A stretch of 64,000 bases of DNA from Anoxybacillus ayderensis (GCF_000833605.1 NZ_JXTG01000008.1:1-64000), one strand, 5' to 3'. Positions 25,519 to 34,599 are shown, counted from the first letter of the stretch. The notes: generated from the sequence alone by a model not told the origin. Translations and numbers: made by a program.

Positions 25519-25797
25519 ATGAGAAAAAATTTTGAAGATCGGATGGTGAAGAAAGTGAAGGCACCTCATTGGACAAGGGAAGAAAATTTATGCATTTATT
25601 ACTACCTCGATCGTTTTCCTGAAAAAAGTAATAAAGAAATAGCACAGATCATTAAAGAATACGAACAGTCTAGCACCATTGCTCGTTGTAGTGAGAGTGC
25701 CATTTATCAACATGTTGCTCAATTGAGGGATCGTCAAGTAGATTTAAACGTACCAGACCCTGTGCATAATCCTAATCGGAGTTTTAATCATTATTAA
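25519..25797 (+). CDS. Small hypothetical protein with a SANT/Myb-like helical pattern
   Basis: 92 residues, not recognised with confidence. The middle (WTREENLCIYYYLDRFPEKSNKEIAQIIKEY) and the later SESAIYQHVAQLR resemble a short three-helix DNA-binding (SANT/Myb or HTH) unit. The ribosome site is weak for ATG 25519; the next ATG in frame is 25540, also without a clear site. About 200 AT-rich bases precede it, with TATTATAC-like sequences near 25438 that could be a promoter. It sits at the edge of the scrambled region. Confidence 0.45.
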   Translation: MRKNFEDRMVKKVKAPHWTREENLCIYYYLDRFPEKSNKEIAQIIKEYEQSSTIARCSESAIYQHVAQLRDRQVDLNVPDPVHNPNRSFNHY

Positions 25798-26317
25798 TTA
25801 CGAATTGGAATTTGGGACATTGGAGAATTTAGCGATGCAATTTATGCATGTTCGAAATGAATGACAGGGGAACGTTCCTTGTCCCCCAACTATAAATATT
25901 AATTTAGAAATTTTATTTTAGTTAGTAGTTTTGAAACTGACTTTATAAAAGGTTCAATTGTAAAATTAACATGCGTTTTTCTTCTCATTGTAGGAACTTA
26001 CTCACACTACTTCTTCCTCTTAATGAATAATGGTTATAATCAATATGTACCGCTCCATCCTAAAAATCAATAATTTAACAAAACAGACCGATGCTTGTAT
26101 CCTGTCCACAAGGTGATTGAAACATGTGAAAAAGTCATAACGTCCCTTGAAATACACCAATGTTGATCTGTTTTATCGCATGCTCACAAAAAATGTTTGC
26201 CGAGTTGATTTGGAGAGTGAAATGTTTTCTTGAGGAAATGACAAAACATTCCTTGTCTTTTTTCAAGCTGTATGCTACGCTTCACATGAAAATATCCATG
26301 AATAAAGGAAGATGCAA
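25798..26317. other. Intergenic stretch with fragmentary sequence
   Basis: No gene. It holds a hairpin-prone segment GACAGGGGAACGTTCC...TTGTCCCC (25863-25886), which looks like a REP-type repeat. It also holds a 23-base scrap at 26113-26135 that matches the galE fragment at 34777-34799 at 22 of 23 positions (VIETCEKV in translation). The last 60 bases resemble the leader of the LCP gene at 31580. Confidence 0.6.
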
Positions 26318-26896
26318 ATGACACCGAAGCGAAAAAAACATATATGGATCGGAGCAATTGTCTTATGTCTTGCGTTGGTAGGGGGATACGTGTTTTCCGT
26401 TTATTACAAACTACAACAAACGATGAATGAAATGCATGAGCCGATTGGGCGAGAGAGGTCAGAGAAACGCCCAGATGAGCTATCGTTTACAGAAAAACAA
26501 CCGATCTCGATTTTGCTTATTGGGGTGGATGAACGAAAAAATGATCGCGGTCGGGCAGATTCGTTAATTGTTATGACAGTGAACCCGAAAAAGCAGTCGA
26601 TAGAAATGGTAAGCATTCCGCGAGATACACGCACATTGATTGTCGGTAAAGGGAAAGAGGATAAAATTAACCACTCGTACGCTTTTGGTGGGGTCGAAAT
26701 GACGCTTGCGACGGTAGAACAATTTTTAGACATTCCCATTGATTATTACATTAAAGTGAACATGGAAAGCTTTAAAGATATCGTAGATGCCGTTGGCGGT
26801 GTAAAAGTAAATAATGCTTTTTCATTTGAATATGAAGGAGAGTCGTTTCCTTGTGCAGCGTGCCTGTCACGCCCCGATATATGTCGAGATTTGTAG
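26318..26896 (+). pseudogene. LCP-family (LytR-CpsA-Psr) ligase gene, 3'-truncated
   Basis: An N-terminal copy of the intact LCP gene at 31580. It has a membrane anchor (IWIGAIVLCLALVGGYVFS), then the LCP domain as far as FSFEYEGESFP. Homology stops sharply at 26850, after about 178 of 305 residues. The open frame then runs 15 codons into foreign sequence carrying the GTGCCTGTCACGCCCC motif and ends at 26896. The arginine and aspartate motifs from KYTRMRYDDPRGDFGRQ onward, needed for polymer transfer to peptidoglycan, are lost, so it should be inactive. Start ATG 26318, seven bases after AAAGGAA; an ATG at 26312 is too close. Confidence 0.85.
26860..26875 (+). repeat. Breakpoint motif GTGCCTGTCACGCCCC, copy 1
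   Basis: Lies nine bases after the point where the truncated LCP gene stops matching its intact copy. Other copies at 28039, 34717 and 36869. Confidence 0.75.
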
Positions 26897-26898
26897 AA

Positions 26899-26924
26899 AC
26901 AGAGGGTCATAGATTGGCTCTCTG
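26899..26924 (+). repeat. Left inverted repeat/hairpin flanking the Rpn gene
   Basis: Its reverse complement CAGAGAGCCAATCTATGACC closely matches the right copy at 27887-27913 (CAGAGAGCCATCGATTGCCC). Both also fold on themselves and are followed by T-rich sequence on the plus strand, so they may double as terminators. Confidence 0.6.
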
Positions 26925-27011
26925 CTTTTGTTTAAAAAATTCATTCCCAAGCAGGAATTTGGTTCGTTTTGTCGAAAAAGCATGTAAAATTTTTGGAGGT
27001 GAGGTAAATGT

Positions 27012-27866
27012 ATGGCCATCGATCACGACCGCTTGTTTAAAGAGCTCATCACAACGTTTTTTGAAGAGTTTATTCTTCTCTTTTTCCCGCAAGTGCACGA
27101 GCATATTGATTTTCACTATTTATCATTTTTATCTGAAGAACTGTTCACGGACGTGACCGCTGGGGAAAAATATCGCGTTGATTTGTTAGTGGAAACGAAG
27201 CTAAAAGGGGAAGACGGTTTAATTATCGTCCATATCGAAAACCAAAGCTACGTTCAACCATCGTTTCCAGAGCGTATGTTTATTTACTTCAGCCGCTTGT
27301 TTGAAAAATACCGCACGAACATCGTTCCGATTGCCGTCTTCAGCTACGATACAATCCGCGACGAACCATCTTCATTTACGCTTCGACTTCCATTTGGGAA
27401 CATACTCCACTTCCGTTTTTTCACCGTCGAGCTGCGCAAACAAAACTGGCGTCATTATATTCGCAACGACAACCCGATCGCCGCTGCGTTGTTAAGCAAA
27501 ATGGGGTATACTGAAAGTGAACGAATTGAATTGAAAAAACAATTTTTACGCATGCTTGTGCGCATGGAATTAGACGAAGCAAAGCAACGATTGTTAATCG
27601 GCTTTTTCGAAACATATGTGCAACTGTCGGATGAAGAAGAACAACAATTACGAAACGAGGTGAACAAGATGGAAACGAAAGAAAAAGAACAAGTGCTCGA
27701 ATTGTTAATTTCGTATGAGCAAAAAGGATTAAAAGAGGGTGTAAAAAAAGGATTACAACAAGAAAAGCGACAAATTGCGAAAAAGATGTTGGTAAAAGGG
27801 TACGACATCCAAACGATTCACGAATTAACCGAACTGCCGATTGAAGAGATTGAAAAATTGAAATAA
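27012..27866 (+). CDS. Rpn-family recombination-promoting nuclease/putative transposase
   Basis: 284 residues. N-terminal PD-(D/E)xK nuclease domain of the Rpn/PDDEXK_2 type: DHDRLFKELITTFFEEFILLFFP, catalytic pattern RVDLLVETK (D...ExK-like) and IIVHIENQSYVQPSFPERMFIYFSRLF. The C-terminal part is charged and helical with GLKEGVKKGLQQEKRQIAKKMLVKGYDIQTI, as in this family. ATG 27012 follows GGAGGTGAGG. E. coli RpnA promotes RecA-independent recombination. It sits between two imperfect inverted repeats and among broken genes, which fits a mobile or recombinogenic cassette. Confidence 0.82.
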   Translation: MAIDHDRLFKELITTFFEEFILLFFPQVHEHIDFHYLSFLSEELFTDVTAGEKYRVDLLVETKLKGEDGLIIVHIENQSYVQPSFPERMFIYFSRLFEKYRTNIVPIAVFSYDTIRDEPSSFTLRLPFGNILHFRFFTVELRKQNWRHYIRNDNPIAAALLSKMGYTESERIELKKQFLRMLVRMELDEAKQRLLIGFFETYVQLSDEEEQQLRNEVNKMETKEKEQVLELLISYEQKGLKEGVKKGLQQEKRQIAKKMLVKGYDIQTIHELTELPIEEIEKLK

Positions 27867-27886
27867 GGGTGTGATTGTGATGTTTA

Positions 27887-27913
27887 ACAGAGAGCCATCG
27901 ATTGCCCCTCTGT
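27887..27913 (+). repeat. Right inverted repeat/hairpin flanking the Rpn gene
   Basis: Partner of 26899-26924 in inverted orientation. ACAGAG/CTCTGT ends pair and are followed by CATTTTTTT, so it also looks like the gene's terminator. Confidence 0.6.
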
Positions 27914-27959
27914 CATTTTTTTAAAGTCGTATGTAGCAGTAAGGCGGTATTTAGCAAAT

Positions 27960-28035
27960 ATGGGGATTTAGCGAGGGGAAGGAAACGATGTGCGCAATGC
28001 GGGTCTCGGTGCCGCATAGCCCCGCTACCAGAGGG
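27960..28035 (+). other. Short GC-rich unexplained segment
   Basis: Noncoding, clearly richer in G and C than its surroundings, with a stem ATGCGG (27997-28002) / CCGCAT (28012-28017). It lies between the Rpn terminator and the breakpoint motif. I do not recognise it; it may be a remnant of a structured RNA or of a mobile element. Confidence 0.35.
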
Positions 28036-28038
28036 TTT

Positions 28039-28055
28039 GGTGCCTGTCACCGCCC
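28039..28055 (+). repeat. Breakpoint motif, variant copy 2
   Basis: GGTGCCTGTCAC followed by CGCCC instead of GCCCC. The rmlB fragment begins within a few bases downstream. Confidence 0.7.
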
Positions 28056-28057
28056 AA

Positions 28058-28183
28058 TATACATTTGAAACGGGGATTGTGGAAACGATCCAATGGTATA
28101 TCGACAATCAAGAATGGTGGAAAAATATTAAATCCGGTGAATATATGAACTATTATCAAAAACAGTATGGTGACAAGCTATGA
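28058..28183 (+). pseudogene. C-terminal fragment of dTDP-glucose 4,6-dehydratase (rmlB)
   Basis: The last 41 codons read YTFETGIVETIQWYIDNQ...YYQKQYGDKL, the typical RmlB C-terminus. All of the NAD-binding and catalytic part is missing. Its stop overlaps the rmlD start by ATGA, so this is the remains of a normal rmlB-rmlD junction. The breakpoint coincides with the 28039 motif. Confidence 0.85.
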
Positions 28184-29019
28184 AAGTGGTTGTAACAGGT
28201 GCAAAAGGTCAACTTGGTACAGATTTAGTTAATTTGTTGTCAGATAGAGGTTATGAGGTTTACGGATACGGACGGGAAGAGTTAGATATCACAAACTTTG
28301 AGCAAGTGAAACGGGTTATTACGGAAGTCCATCCTAATGTTGTCATACATGCCGCAGCATACACAAAAGTCGATTTAGCCGAATCCGAGCCGAATCAAGC
28401 TTTTTTAATTAACGCGTACGGGACGAGAAATGTTGCCGTTGTATCAGAAGCAGTGGGAGCGAAACTTGTCTATATAAGCACGGATTATGTCTTTGACGGG
28501 ATGGCAACTACCCCATACAACGAATTTGCGCCGACGAACCCACTTAGCGTATATGGGAAAAGTAAACTAGCTGGTGAGCAGTTTGTTCGCGACTTGCATG
28601 CGAAGTTTTTTATCGTCAGAACTTCTTGGGTGTATGGGAAGCATGGAAATAATTTTGTCAAGACGATGTTAAAGTTAGCCAAAGAGCGAGATGAGCTAAT
28701 GGTCGTCAACGACCAAATCGGCTGTCCGACATATACAGTCGATTTATCAAATTGTATTTTAGAACTAATTCAAACAGAAAAGTACGGCGTTTATCATGTT
28801 TCCAATTCGGGACATTGTTCTTGGTATGAATTTGCGAAAGCCATTTTTGAAGAAGCTGGGATAAAAGTTAAGGTAAATCCTTGCACGACAAGAGAGTTCC
28901 CAAGACCAGCACCACGACCGATGTATTCGGTGTTTGAGCATATGGCATTAAGATTAAATAGTTTTAAGGTAATGCCAAATTGGAGAGATTCTTTGCGTAT
29001 TTTTCTAAGAAGCATATAG
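28180..29019 (+). CDS. rmlD: dTDP-4-dehydrorhamnose reductase
   Basis: Last step of dTDP-L-rhamnose synthesis. 279 residues, complete. It has VTGAKGQLGTDLV (NAD(P)H site), ISTDYVFDG, the YGKSK catalytic Tyr-Lys pair, RTSWVYG, and NDQIGCPTYTVDL. Start by ATGA overlap with the rmlB fragment. rmlA, rmlB and rmlC are not intact in this window, and a terminator-like hairpin precedes it, so it is probably poorly expressed or works with rml genes elsewhere. The C-terminal segment after GFRPRPAPRPMYS-like residues appears normal. Confidence 0.9.
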   Translation: MKVVVTGAKGQLGTDLVNLLSDRGYEVYGYGREELDITNFEQVKRVITEVHPNVVIHAAAYTKVDLAESEPNQAFLINAYGTRNVAVVSEAVGAKLVYISTDYVFDGMATTPYNEFAPTNPLSVYGKSKLAGEQFVRDLHAKFFIVRTSWVYGKHGNNFVKTMLKLAKERDELMVVNDQIGCPTYTVDLSNCILELIQTEKYGVYHVSNSGHCSWYEFAKAIFEEAGIKVKVNPCTTREFPRPAPRPMYSVFEHMALRLNSFKVMPNWRDSLRIFLRSI

Positions 29020-29091
29020 ATGAATAGTAAAAAGTACAGTTTATTAAAGTCTCTTAGTTGTATTGATATTTCAACTTATTACAAATCTATA

Positions 29092-29487
29092 TCGCTATAC
29101 AAACGTGTTCAAGCAAGACGGGCAATTTTTGAACGCTACGCACAAGCGTTAGAGGAGATTGATGGCATTCATTTCATGCCTGAACTTGAAGGTACAATGT
29201 CCAACCGTTGGCTAACAGCGCTAACGATTGACCAAAAGATACTTGGCGTCACACCGATAGATATTATTAATGCCTTAGCTCATGAAAACATCGAAGCGCG
29301 TCCTGTATGGAAACCGCTCCATTTGCAGCCATTGTTTGAAGGAACGCGGTATTATTCGCATGAAGAAGGTTGGAGCGTATCGGATGAGCTGTTTGCAAAT
29401 GGTCTTTGCTTGCCATCGGGTTCAAGTATGACGATTGAGGAACAACAACGAGTTATTGATGTAATTACAAGCCTCTTGCTTAAATAG
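29092..29487 (+). pseudogene. C-terminal fragment of a DegT/DnrJ/EryC1 aminotransferase (EpsN/PglE-like)
   Basis: Reads RVQARRAIFERYAQALEEIDG then SNRWLTALTIDQ, ENIEARPVWKPLHLQPLF, LFANGLCLPSGSSM: the C-terminal third of a PLP-dependent sugar aminotransferase like EpsN. The PLP-lysine half is missing. An ATG at 29020 opens the frame, but the first 24 codons do not resemble the family. Intact relatives make amino sugars for polysaccharides. It ends at a hairpin terminator. Confidence 0.85.
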
Positions 29488-29506
29488 GTGGGAGGCTGAT
29501 TTTTTT
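29470..29506 (+). terminator. Terminator after the aminotransferase fragment
   Basis: Stem AGCCTC / GAGGCT followed by GATTTTTTTATT. Confidence 0.7.
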
Positions 29507-29519
29507 ATTGCATCGAGGG

Positions 29520-29672
29520 ATGAAAGTGCAGACAAAAGCCGTACAAATAGAAATTGAGCAGTTTAAACGCATTTTAATCGAAGCGTACGAACGAGGGCAG
29601 TCGAATGAAGTGACAGCCAAAGAGATGGTTCAAGAATTGGCACAGAAGTTATGTGTAGATGGTGAAAAATAA
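29520..29672 (+). CDS. Possible small protein of 50 residues
   Basis: The frame from ATG 29520 encodes MKVQTKAVQIEIEQFKRIL...LCVDGEK, a charged helical peptide with plausible amino-acid composition. GAGGG at 29515 is too close for ATG 29520 but fits GTG 29527; TTG 29508 with GGAGG upstream is another option. I do not recognise it. The codon pattern and lack of stops make it more likely than not to be a gene, but this is tentative. Confidence 0.4.
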   Translation: MKVQTKAVQIEIEQFKRILIEAYERGQSNEVTAKEMVQELAQKLCVDGEK

Positions 29673-29853
29673 GTTATTATTAGATTTTATAGGAATTTAA
29701 TACTGTCACATTTTTTAATTGTGTGTCTTTTCATCCGTTTGCTAACAATTAAAACAAACGTGAAAAATCTTTTTCTAAACGATTGCAGGATATTTTATTT
29801 TTAGATCGAATAGTCTTAATATTCTACATATTTTTTTATGGGATGATAAGGGG
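29673..29853. other. AT-rich intergenic stretch upstream of the dual-OB gene
   Basis: No coding potential seen. TTGCAG near 29783 and TTAATAT near 29816 may belong to a promoter, but spacing is poor. Confidence 0.4.
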
Positions 29854-30525
29854 ATGGTTAGTTTGAATAGGCCATTGAAAATAATCATTCTAGCTATTAC
29901 ACAAACATACGAGCGTTATTGTGTTGCAGGGATGACTGAACGTGGACAATGGATCAGACCATTGCCCCCTGATCATCGTTTTTGGGCAAGCTACAAATAT
30001 GATGATGGTACGTTCATTAAGCCGGGAGACATATGGGAGGTCACCGACTATGTCAAATATAATGATCCTACTTCACCGGGGCATACGGAAGATATTCGAG
30101 TACTGAGCTATGAATCCTTATACAAATGCGGGGAATTAAACAATACTGAACTATGTGCATTTGTTAAGCAGCATCTCGAAAGTGAGCAAACACTACATGA
30201 TACGCTAAATGCTAACGGACGATCGTTATGTTTAATCAAAGTGGATGATATTTGGAAAATAGAAGGAGCGAACCGTATTTGCTTTACAATGAATGCCAAA
30301 GAATATCGGAACAATACTTATAAAGAAGGTTATCCGGTAACAGATTTAAAATGGCGTTCCGTTTTTCGCTCTCATCGCTCGATATCCTTTAAAGGGTTTC
30401 AAAATTTATATTTGTGTATCGGATTGGCACGAACAGAACCGAATAAGAATATTACACGTGAATATCCGATGGTTATTAGTATTATCACAAATCCCTTTGT
30501 GGATTATCCGCCGCAATACCCATAA
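29854..30525 (+). CDS. Dual OB (DuOB) domain-containing protein
   Basis: 223 residues resembling the dual OB-fold domain proteins. Hallmarks are IIILAITQTYERYCVAGMTERGQWIRPLPP at the N-terminus, PGDIWEVTDYVKYNDPTSPGHTEDI in the middle and FQNLYLCIGLARTEP near the end. OB folds usually bind nucleic acid or nucleotides; no catalytic motif is evident. ATG 29854 is nearly on top of AAGGGG; TTG 29863, nine bases after it, is an alternative start. It is followed by two DUF488 genes, an arrangement that suggests one system. Molecular role unknown. Confidence 0.6.
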   Translation: MVSLNRPLKIIILAITQTYERYCVAGMTERGQWIRPLPPDHRFWASYKYDDGTFIKPGDIWEVTDYVKYNDPTSPGHTEDIRVLSYESLYKCGELNNTELCAFVKQHLESEQTLHDTLNANGRSLCLIKVDDIWKIEGANRICFTMNAKEYRNNTYKEGYPVTDLKWRSVFRSHRSISFKGFQNLYLCIGLARTEPNKNITREYPMVISIITNPFVDYPPQYP

Positions 30526-30531
30526 TGGAAG

Positions 30532-30561
30532 TGGATATTTACGCTTGCTTAATGGTATACT
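30532..30561 (+). promoter_or_regulatory. Possible SigA promoter for the DUF488 pair
   Basis: TGGATA (30532-30537) and TATACT (30556-30561) with an 18-bp spacer, 27 bp before the first DUF488 start. Confidence 0.4.
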
Positions 30562-30588
30562 TAATGTAAAAAGAAGGGGGAATGGTGA

Positions 30589-31017
30589 ATGAGGGAACTA
30601 AAGGGAAAGTTATACACCTCAAATATCGAAGGATTAAAGTATGCGCCCCCTCATGCAGAAATATGGCAAATTACACGTGCTGGTCATAATATCACAGGTG
30701 CTATTGTTGTCCGTAGTTTGTCACCTTCCCCTCAGTTGTTTGAGCGTTATCTAAGGGAGTGGAAAGGGACACAAACGAATGAGTGGTGGCCTTTATATGA
30801 AAATGCCTTTCTTTCTGAACTAAGAGAAGAAGAAAAGCTAAAGTCGCTCCGAGATATTTATAAAAAATTGCTTCTAGGGAAAGATATTGTACTCCTTTGT
30901 TTTTGCCCGGATCATCGTTATTGTCATCGCCGTTTAGTGGGGGAGTTTTTTAAGCCGTATGGAGTTGAAGCGGTGGAGTTAAATCCTATGAAAACAGAGC
31001 AATTAAGTTTGTTTTAG
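30589..31017 (+). CDS. DUF488-family protein, copy A
   Basis: 142 residues. Carries the DUF488 signature near the C-terminus, LLCFCPDHRYCHRRLVGEFF (Cys...Cys-His-Arg-Arg). The N-terminal half differs from copy B and opens MRELKGKLYTSNIEGLKYAPP. It ends in QLSLF, which equals the consensus beta-clamp-binding pentapeptide QL(S/D)LF. ATG follows AAGGGGG. It abuts copy B without a gap. DUF488 proteins have no established activity known to me. Confidence 0.72.
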   Translation: MRELKGKLYTSNIEGLKYAPPHAEIWQITRAGHNITGAIVVRSLSPSPQLFERYLREWKGTQTNEWWPLYENAFLSELREEEKLKSLRDIYKKLLLGKDIVLLCFCPDHRYCHRRLVGEFFKPYGVEAVELNPMKTEQLSLF

Positions 31018-31029
31018 GTGAGTGAAAAA

Positions 31030-31473
31030 ATGAAAGCGAAAATTTGCACAATTGGGTTTGCGAAGAAACCGTTGCGAACGTTTGTGGAACTTTTAAAACA
31101 AGCAAATGTTCAAGTAGTTATTGACACACGTTTGCATAATACGTCGCAATTATCGGGATACGCTAAAAAAGACGATTTAGCATTTATTTTAGAAATATTA
31201 GGTATTGGTTATATTCATGATCCCCTTCTTGCCCCCACGGAGGAAATTCTCAAAGCGTATAAAAACAAGGAGATGGCTTGGGGAGATTATGAGGAGAAAT
31301 ATGTAGAGTTATTAAAAATGAGAAAAGTAGAGAAGTCCCATCAAGATCTCATCGCAAAGAAAACGGTTTGTCTACTATGTAGTGAACACGCCCCACATTA
31401 CTGTCATCGTCGTTTATTAGCAGAGTACTTGCGAAAATTTTATTCGGATATAGAAATTGTTCATTTAATGTAG
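31030..31473 (+). CDS. DUF488-family protein, copy B
   Basis: 147 residues in the canonical DUF488 form. The N-terminal strand ICTIGFAKKPLRTFVELLKQANVQVVIDTR is followed by the LSGYAKKDDLAFIL segment and the C-terminal LLCSEHAPHYCHRRLLAEYL motif. A GTG at 31018 is in frame right after the preceding stop, but GGTGAG seven bases before ATG 31030 favours the later start. It forms a tight pair with copy A and follows the dual-OB gene. The Arg and Cys/His residues suggest a metal- or nucleotide-dependent activity, which is inference. Confidence 0.8.
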   Translation: MKAKICTIGFAKKPLRTFVELLKQANVQVVIDTRLHNTSQLSGYAKKDDLAFILEILGIGYIHDPLLAPTEEILKAYKNKEMAWGDYEEKYVELLKMRKVEKSHQDLIAKKTVCLLCSEHAPHYCHRRLLAEYLRKFYSDIEIVHLM

Positions 31474-31579
31474 AGAATGAAATTAGTTATAAAAGGATGT
31501 ACAAACTTTCTCTTCCCCTTCGTCGAGCTATATGATATCCTTCACATGAAAATAACTTCATGATAAGAGGAAGATGTAG

Positions 31580-32497
31580 ATGAAATCGGAACGAAAAAGG
31601 GTAAAACGTATATGGATCGGAGCAGTTGTTTTATTTCTTGCGTTGGTAGGGGCGTATGCATTTTCTGTTTACTATAAACTACAACAAACGATCAGCGAAA
31701 TACACGAACCTATTCAACGTGAACATTCAGAGAAACGCCCAGAGGAGCTATCATTTACAAAGCGACAACCTATCTCGATTTTACTGATCGGAGTGGATGA
31801 ACGAAAAAATGATCGCGGTCGGGCAGATTCGTTAATCGTTATGACAGTGAACCCGAAAAAGCAGTCGATAGAAATGGTAAGCATTCCGCGAGATACACGC
31901 ACATTGATTGTCGGTAAAGGGAAAGAGGATAAAATTAACCACTCGTACGCTTTTGGTGGGGTGGAAATGACGCTTGCGACGGTCGAACAATTTTTAGACA
32001 TTCCAATTGATTATTACATTAAAGTGAACATGGAAGGCTTTAAAGATATCGTAGATGCCGTTGGCGGTGTAACGGTAAATAATTCTTTTGCATTTGAATA
32101 TGAAGGAGAGTCGTTTCCGAAAGGAGAAATTACGTTAAATGGGGAAAAAGCATTAAAGTACACTCGTATGCGTTATGACGATCCGCGCGGTGATTTCGGT
32201 AGGCAAGATCGCCAAAAACAAGTCATTGAAGCCATTATTAAAAAGGGAGCTAGTTTCTCTTCGCTTACAAACTATGGTGACATACTTGAAGCGATAGGAA
32301 AAAATATAAAAACAAATTTGACATTTGACGACATGAAACAAATTCAAGCGAACTATAAAGAAGCACGACGTCATATCGAGCAGCTACACATACAAGGAAA
32401 AGGTCAAAAAATAAACGGGATCTACTATTTGATTGTACCAGAGGAAGAACGTATAACCATTTCGCAACGGTTGAAGGAGCATTTAGGAATAAAGTAA
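31580..32497 (+). CDS. LCP-family cell-wall polymer ligase (LytR/TagU type)
   Basis: Transfers lipid-linked teichoic acid or capsule polymer to peptidoglycan outside the membrane. 305 residues: short cytoplasmic N-terminus, one membrane span (about 11-31), then the LCP domain with ISILLIGVDERKNDRGRADS, SIPRDTRTLI, KINHSYAFGG, and ALKYTRMRYDDPRGDFGRQDRQ (Arg and Asp residues that bind pyrophosphate and Mg). ATG 31580 follows AGAGGAAG at 31566-31573. A 5' duplicate lies at 26318 and a 3' scrap at 36891. The stretch 31790-32110 is nearly identical to the truncated copy, while the first 200 bases differ more. Confidence 0.92.
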   Translation: MKSERKRVKRIWIGAVVLFLALVGAYAFSVYYKLQQTISEIHEPIQREHSEKRPEELSFTKRQPISILLIGVDERKNDRGRADSLIVMTVNPKKQSIEMVSIPRDTRTLIVGKGKEDKINHSYAFGGVEMTLATVEQFLDIPIDYYIKVNMEGFKDIVDAVGGVTVNNSFAFEYEGESFPKGEITLNGEKALKYTRMRYDDPRGDFGRQDRQKQVIEAIIKKGASFSSLTNYGDILEAIGKNIKTNLTFDDMKQIQANYKEARRHIEQLHIQGKGQKINGIYYLIVPEEERITISQRLKEHLGIK

Positions 32498-32524
32498 GGA
32501 TGTCCCGGGGGACATCCTTTTTCT
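32496..32524 (+). terminator. Strong terminator after the LCP gene
   Basis: Perfect 11-bp stem AAGGATGTCCC / GGGACATCCTT and TTTTC tail. Confidence 0.9.
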
Positions 32525-32571
32525 TTATAACTACACAAAAATGTATGTTTTTCATGTGAATGAACATATGC

Positions 32572-32959
32572 TTATGGTACATTCCAACTAGCGGTGTATG
32601 ATCCGGTTGATGAGAAAGGAACAGTATACGTTCGATTAGAAATGCTTTCCCATATCACATTTCCAGCTTGGTCTTTTTTAATAAATTTAAACTCAATTGC
32701 TTTTCCTTGTGGGAGAGCGATTGTTGCTTTCCATGTCGGATAAGAAGATGGGTTCATTTTAATCGCATTTGCGGTATTCCAATTTCCGAGTTCTGGAATG
32801 TTGCCGACAACATATACGTTTTGTTCACTAGTTGTTGTGGCGTTATTAACTGTAAATGTGACGTTTGACGTTTTAGCCACCCAAATCGAAACGGAGCCGC
32901 CGTTTACTTTAAATTCTCCCCAACCATCCGCATTAATCGTTACTGTGTCACTTCGATTG
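32572..32959 (-). pseudogene. Detached 3' part of alpha-amylase: end of domain C and CBM20
   Basis: On the minus strand reads NRSDTVTINADGWGEFKVNGG (end of amylase domain C), then a CBM20 starch-binding domain with VNNATTTSEQNVYVVGNIPELGNW and AIEFKFIKKD, ending SWNVP. This matches the tail of CBM20-bearing Bacillaceae alpha-amylases. It is separated from the catalytic part by the 32960-33080 insert. An ATG inside the insert (33012-33010) is in frame, but it lacks a ribosome site and signal peptide. Confidence 0.85.
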
Positions 32960-34530
<1,571 letters not shown>

Positions 34531-34560
34531 CTATACGCATCCTTTCATGTGAAGTAAAGA

Positions 34561-34574
34561 TGCAAACGTTTGCA
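34561..34574. promoter_or_regulatory. LacI-family palindrome in the amylase leader
   Basis: TGCAAACGTTTGCA, a perfect 14-bp palindrome resembling operators of MalR-type LacI regulators, downstream of the predicted transcription start. A second core AAACGCGTTT lies at 34584-34593. Confidence 0.55.
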
Positions 34575-34599
34575 CTTAAGTATAAACGCGTTTGAAGTT

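Noticed and set aside
25863-25886. Possible rho-independent terminator
   Set aside because: Stem is imperfect and no T run follows; it looks more like a REP-type repeat and no gene ends nearby except the small ORF 60 bases upstream.
27902-28057. Apparent N-terminus of the rmlB fragment frame
   Set aside because: Cys/Arg-rich translation of the Rpn terminator and GC-rich scrap; no similarity to RmlB until 28058.
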